From positions 1,518,001-1,582,000 of the forward strand of contig JAWQUS010000009.1 of assembly GCA_036365455.1 (NCBI GenBank): 64,000 nt of DNA. The letters run 5' to 3'. This document shows, one piece after another, positions 62,470 to 64,000 of this stretch. The notes below the pieces were generated by a model. It saw only the letters and a list, made by a program, of their open reading frames with translations. It had not been told where the DNA came from and did not search any database. Position numbers and translations under genes: made by a program. Every line of letters starts with the position of its first letter. The stretch's first letter is position 1. Source of the DNA: Macrosoma leucophasiata (lineage: Eukaryota; Arthropoda; Insecta; Lepidoptera; Hedylidae).

Positions 62470-64000
62470 TATTTTTTTTTTTTTTTTGGTCGGGCTTTGT
62501 GTAGGCGGCCTGTCTCGAGACGGCACTAGTCTACTTCACCGGGCAATCGGCGAGCGCAGAAGGCGCTCCAGCCTAAGCAAAAAAGTTAGCGCAATTGCCT
62601 AAGGGTGACCCATGCGGGTCCGTGCCTCGGCTTAGGACGTTGCGGAGGGACATATGAGACATATGCGATTATGGGCGGTGCAACTTTCGCTCTACTCCAT
62701 TCGGTTGGTGATAACCGGAATGTCATCGGCCTCGCGGGGCCGGAGATAGGGTCGGGATCAGGGGCGGGCGCGGCGCGAAACGCGTCGGCGCGTTGTATTG
62801 GCGGTTTGTGCAGTGTGATTCTGTAAATGATTGTTCATAGCGGCGATGGCCAACGTGGTCTCATCGTCCGGATCTTTTAGACGTGCCTTGGACGTCTCCT
62901 TTTGGCGCGATCAAAAGGAGTGTAAATCGCGGCCGCTCTGACCAGCGGATTCGGGTGGTGACTCGCCCGATCGAAATAGCGAGCTGATGGTAGGCAGATT
63001 TGCGTCAATGTGCAAGTTTTTATTACGTACGTACCAAGGCGCGCCTACGGCTCTACGTAAGAATCGATTCTGCAAGGTTTGAAGTTTGCGTAATGTTGTG
63101 TTTTTCGCGTGGGCGAATACCGGGGACGCGTAACATAGTATGGGCCTTATGCAGGACGTATAGGCACGGAGTTTGTTCCGGGCCGATAGCTTGCTCTTTT
63201 TGTTTAATAAACAATGTAATTGGGACAACACGAATGCAGCCTTTGCGCGCGCTGCTTTTACATGTGCAGCGAAGGTCAGATGCCGATCAAGCGTCACTCC
63301 TAAGTATTTGATTTTGTCCATTCAGGGGATGGGCTCGTCAAACATGAGGACTGGGGCTACATTAGGTCTGGGAGCGCGGTCCCGTATAAAGAGTATGGCA
63401 GCGCTCTTGCTAGGATTTACCTCTATACGCCAGCGGCGGAACCAAGACTCAAGGTCTTTGGCCGCCGATTGCAGGGCTTTCCTTATGATCTTTGGCTTTC
63501 TGCCAGAGACGTAAATAGCAGTGTCGTCAGCGTACATTGCCACCTGAACGCCGTGGTGGACAGGGATATCGCTAGTGTATAGCGTGAACAGGAGGGGGGA
63601 GAGTACGGATCCTTGGGGAACACCGGCTGTTATGGTGTGACGGTTCGAAAGGGTACCCTCGACTCGATATCGAAAGCCTCTGTCCGACAGAAAATCGCGA
63701 ATGATGTGCACGATTTGGGTGGGCACTCCGAGAGTGTACAGCTTATATAATAAGCCGTTGTGCCACACGCGGTCAAACGCTTTAGCCATATCTAAGAAGA
63801 GGGCTCCCATCATAATCTTTCTATCAAATTTACTGAGTACCTGCTCAGTGATTCGATGTACTTGATGGACACAGGAGTGGCGAGCACGGAACCCGAACTG
63901 TTCGTCCGGGATCAAGTGCCGCACTCGGGTGAAATCTAAGAGTCGAGCGTACACGACGCGCTCGTAAAGTTTACTTAGAGAACTGAGCAGACTTATCGGC
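62470..64000 (-). mobile_element. Jockey-type LINE, 3' part, running off the window
   Basis: The poly-A tail (T-run at 62471-62488 on the plus strand) marks the 3' end. The GC-rich 3' UTR reaches about 62910 and the reverse-transcriptase frame runs from there to the window edge. The 5' part is outside. Confidence 0.85.
62911..64000 (-). pseudogene. Jockey-type reverse transcriptase, partial, one in-frame stop
   Basis: Minus-strand motifs in order: LIPDEQFGFRARHSCVHQV, GALFLDMAKAFDRVWHNGLL, AGVPQGSVLSPLLFTLY, catalytic AMYADDTAIY (about 63530), WRIEVNPSKSAAILF, then a single TGA at 63322-63324 in an otherwise continuous frame, then IKYLGVTLDRHLTF and LRKLQTLQNRFLRRAVGAPW, a Jockey-clade C-terminal hallmark, to a stop at 62911. 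The YADD active site is intact, and the lone nonsense codon is the only visible damage to the RT. The protein start lies beyond 64000. Confidence 0.85.

Overview
This is eukaryotic, AT-rich DNA from an insect, almost certainly a moth or butterfly. The basis is recognition, not a database search: an RTE-type retrotransposon with a (GATGAT)n tail, several tRNA-headed SINEs, and dispersed repeats that I know from lepidopteran genomes (gggttccgta with tandem cagacaga; ccgacttcgaaaaaaggagg; ctagcggcccgccccg; cccactgctgggcacg). There are no operons, ribosome binding sites or CRISPR arrays. The window is mainly a transposon graveyard with one convincing host gene.

Layout. 1-2.2 kb: a CR1/L2-type LINE 3' end, a foldback SINE and a short TIR element. 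2.25-12.7 kb: a direct tandem duplication of about 5 kb (unit 1 2246-7805, unit 2 7806-12695); comparing the units dates later insertions and deletions. 12.7-15.5 kb: mostly single-copy, with one candidate first exon and one orphan reading frame. 15.6-24 kb: an old CR1-group element on the minus strand, broken by a foldback SINE and by a full-length RTE element with an intact 992-residue ORF (19482-22460). 24-28.9 kb: repeat fragments. 28.9-30.4 kb: a four-level nest around a Penelope-like fragment. 31-42.6 kb: LINE 3' ends, a reverse-transcriptase-associated fragment (37.46-38.40 kb), a PIF/Harbinger-like MITE, a 217-bp tandem duplication and a 33-nt microexon candidate. 43-48.1 kb: repeats, a long-TIR MITE and a fourth foldback. 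48.70-49.59 kb: a two-exon gene for a 116-residue secreted or membrane-associated protein. 50-62.3 kb: tandem repeats (415 bp, about 120 bp), rearranged RTE debris, a Harbinger-like derivative and AT-rich sequence with little recognisable. 62.47 kb to the end: the 3' half of a Jockey-type LINE on the minus strand, running off the window.

Two repeat families dominate. Family A is an A-tailed repeat of about 290 bp, starting CTGGTGGTAG, with about 30 full or partial copies in both orientations. Family B is a tRNA-derived SINE that also occurs four times as a foldback (head-to-head inverted) form; three of these and the plain SINE have clear 10-13 bp target-site duplications (TSDs), so the foldbacks moved by retrotransposition. 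I think the foldback SINE family and the dated insertion history in the tandem duplication are the most unusual content.
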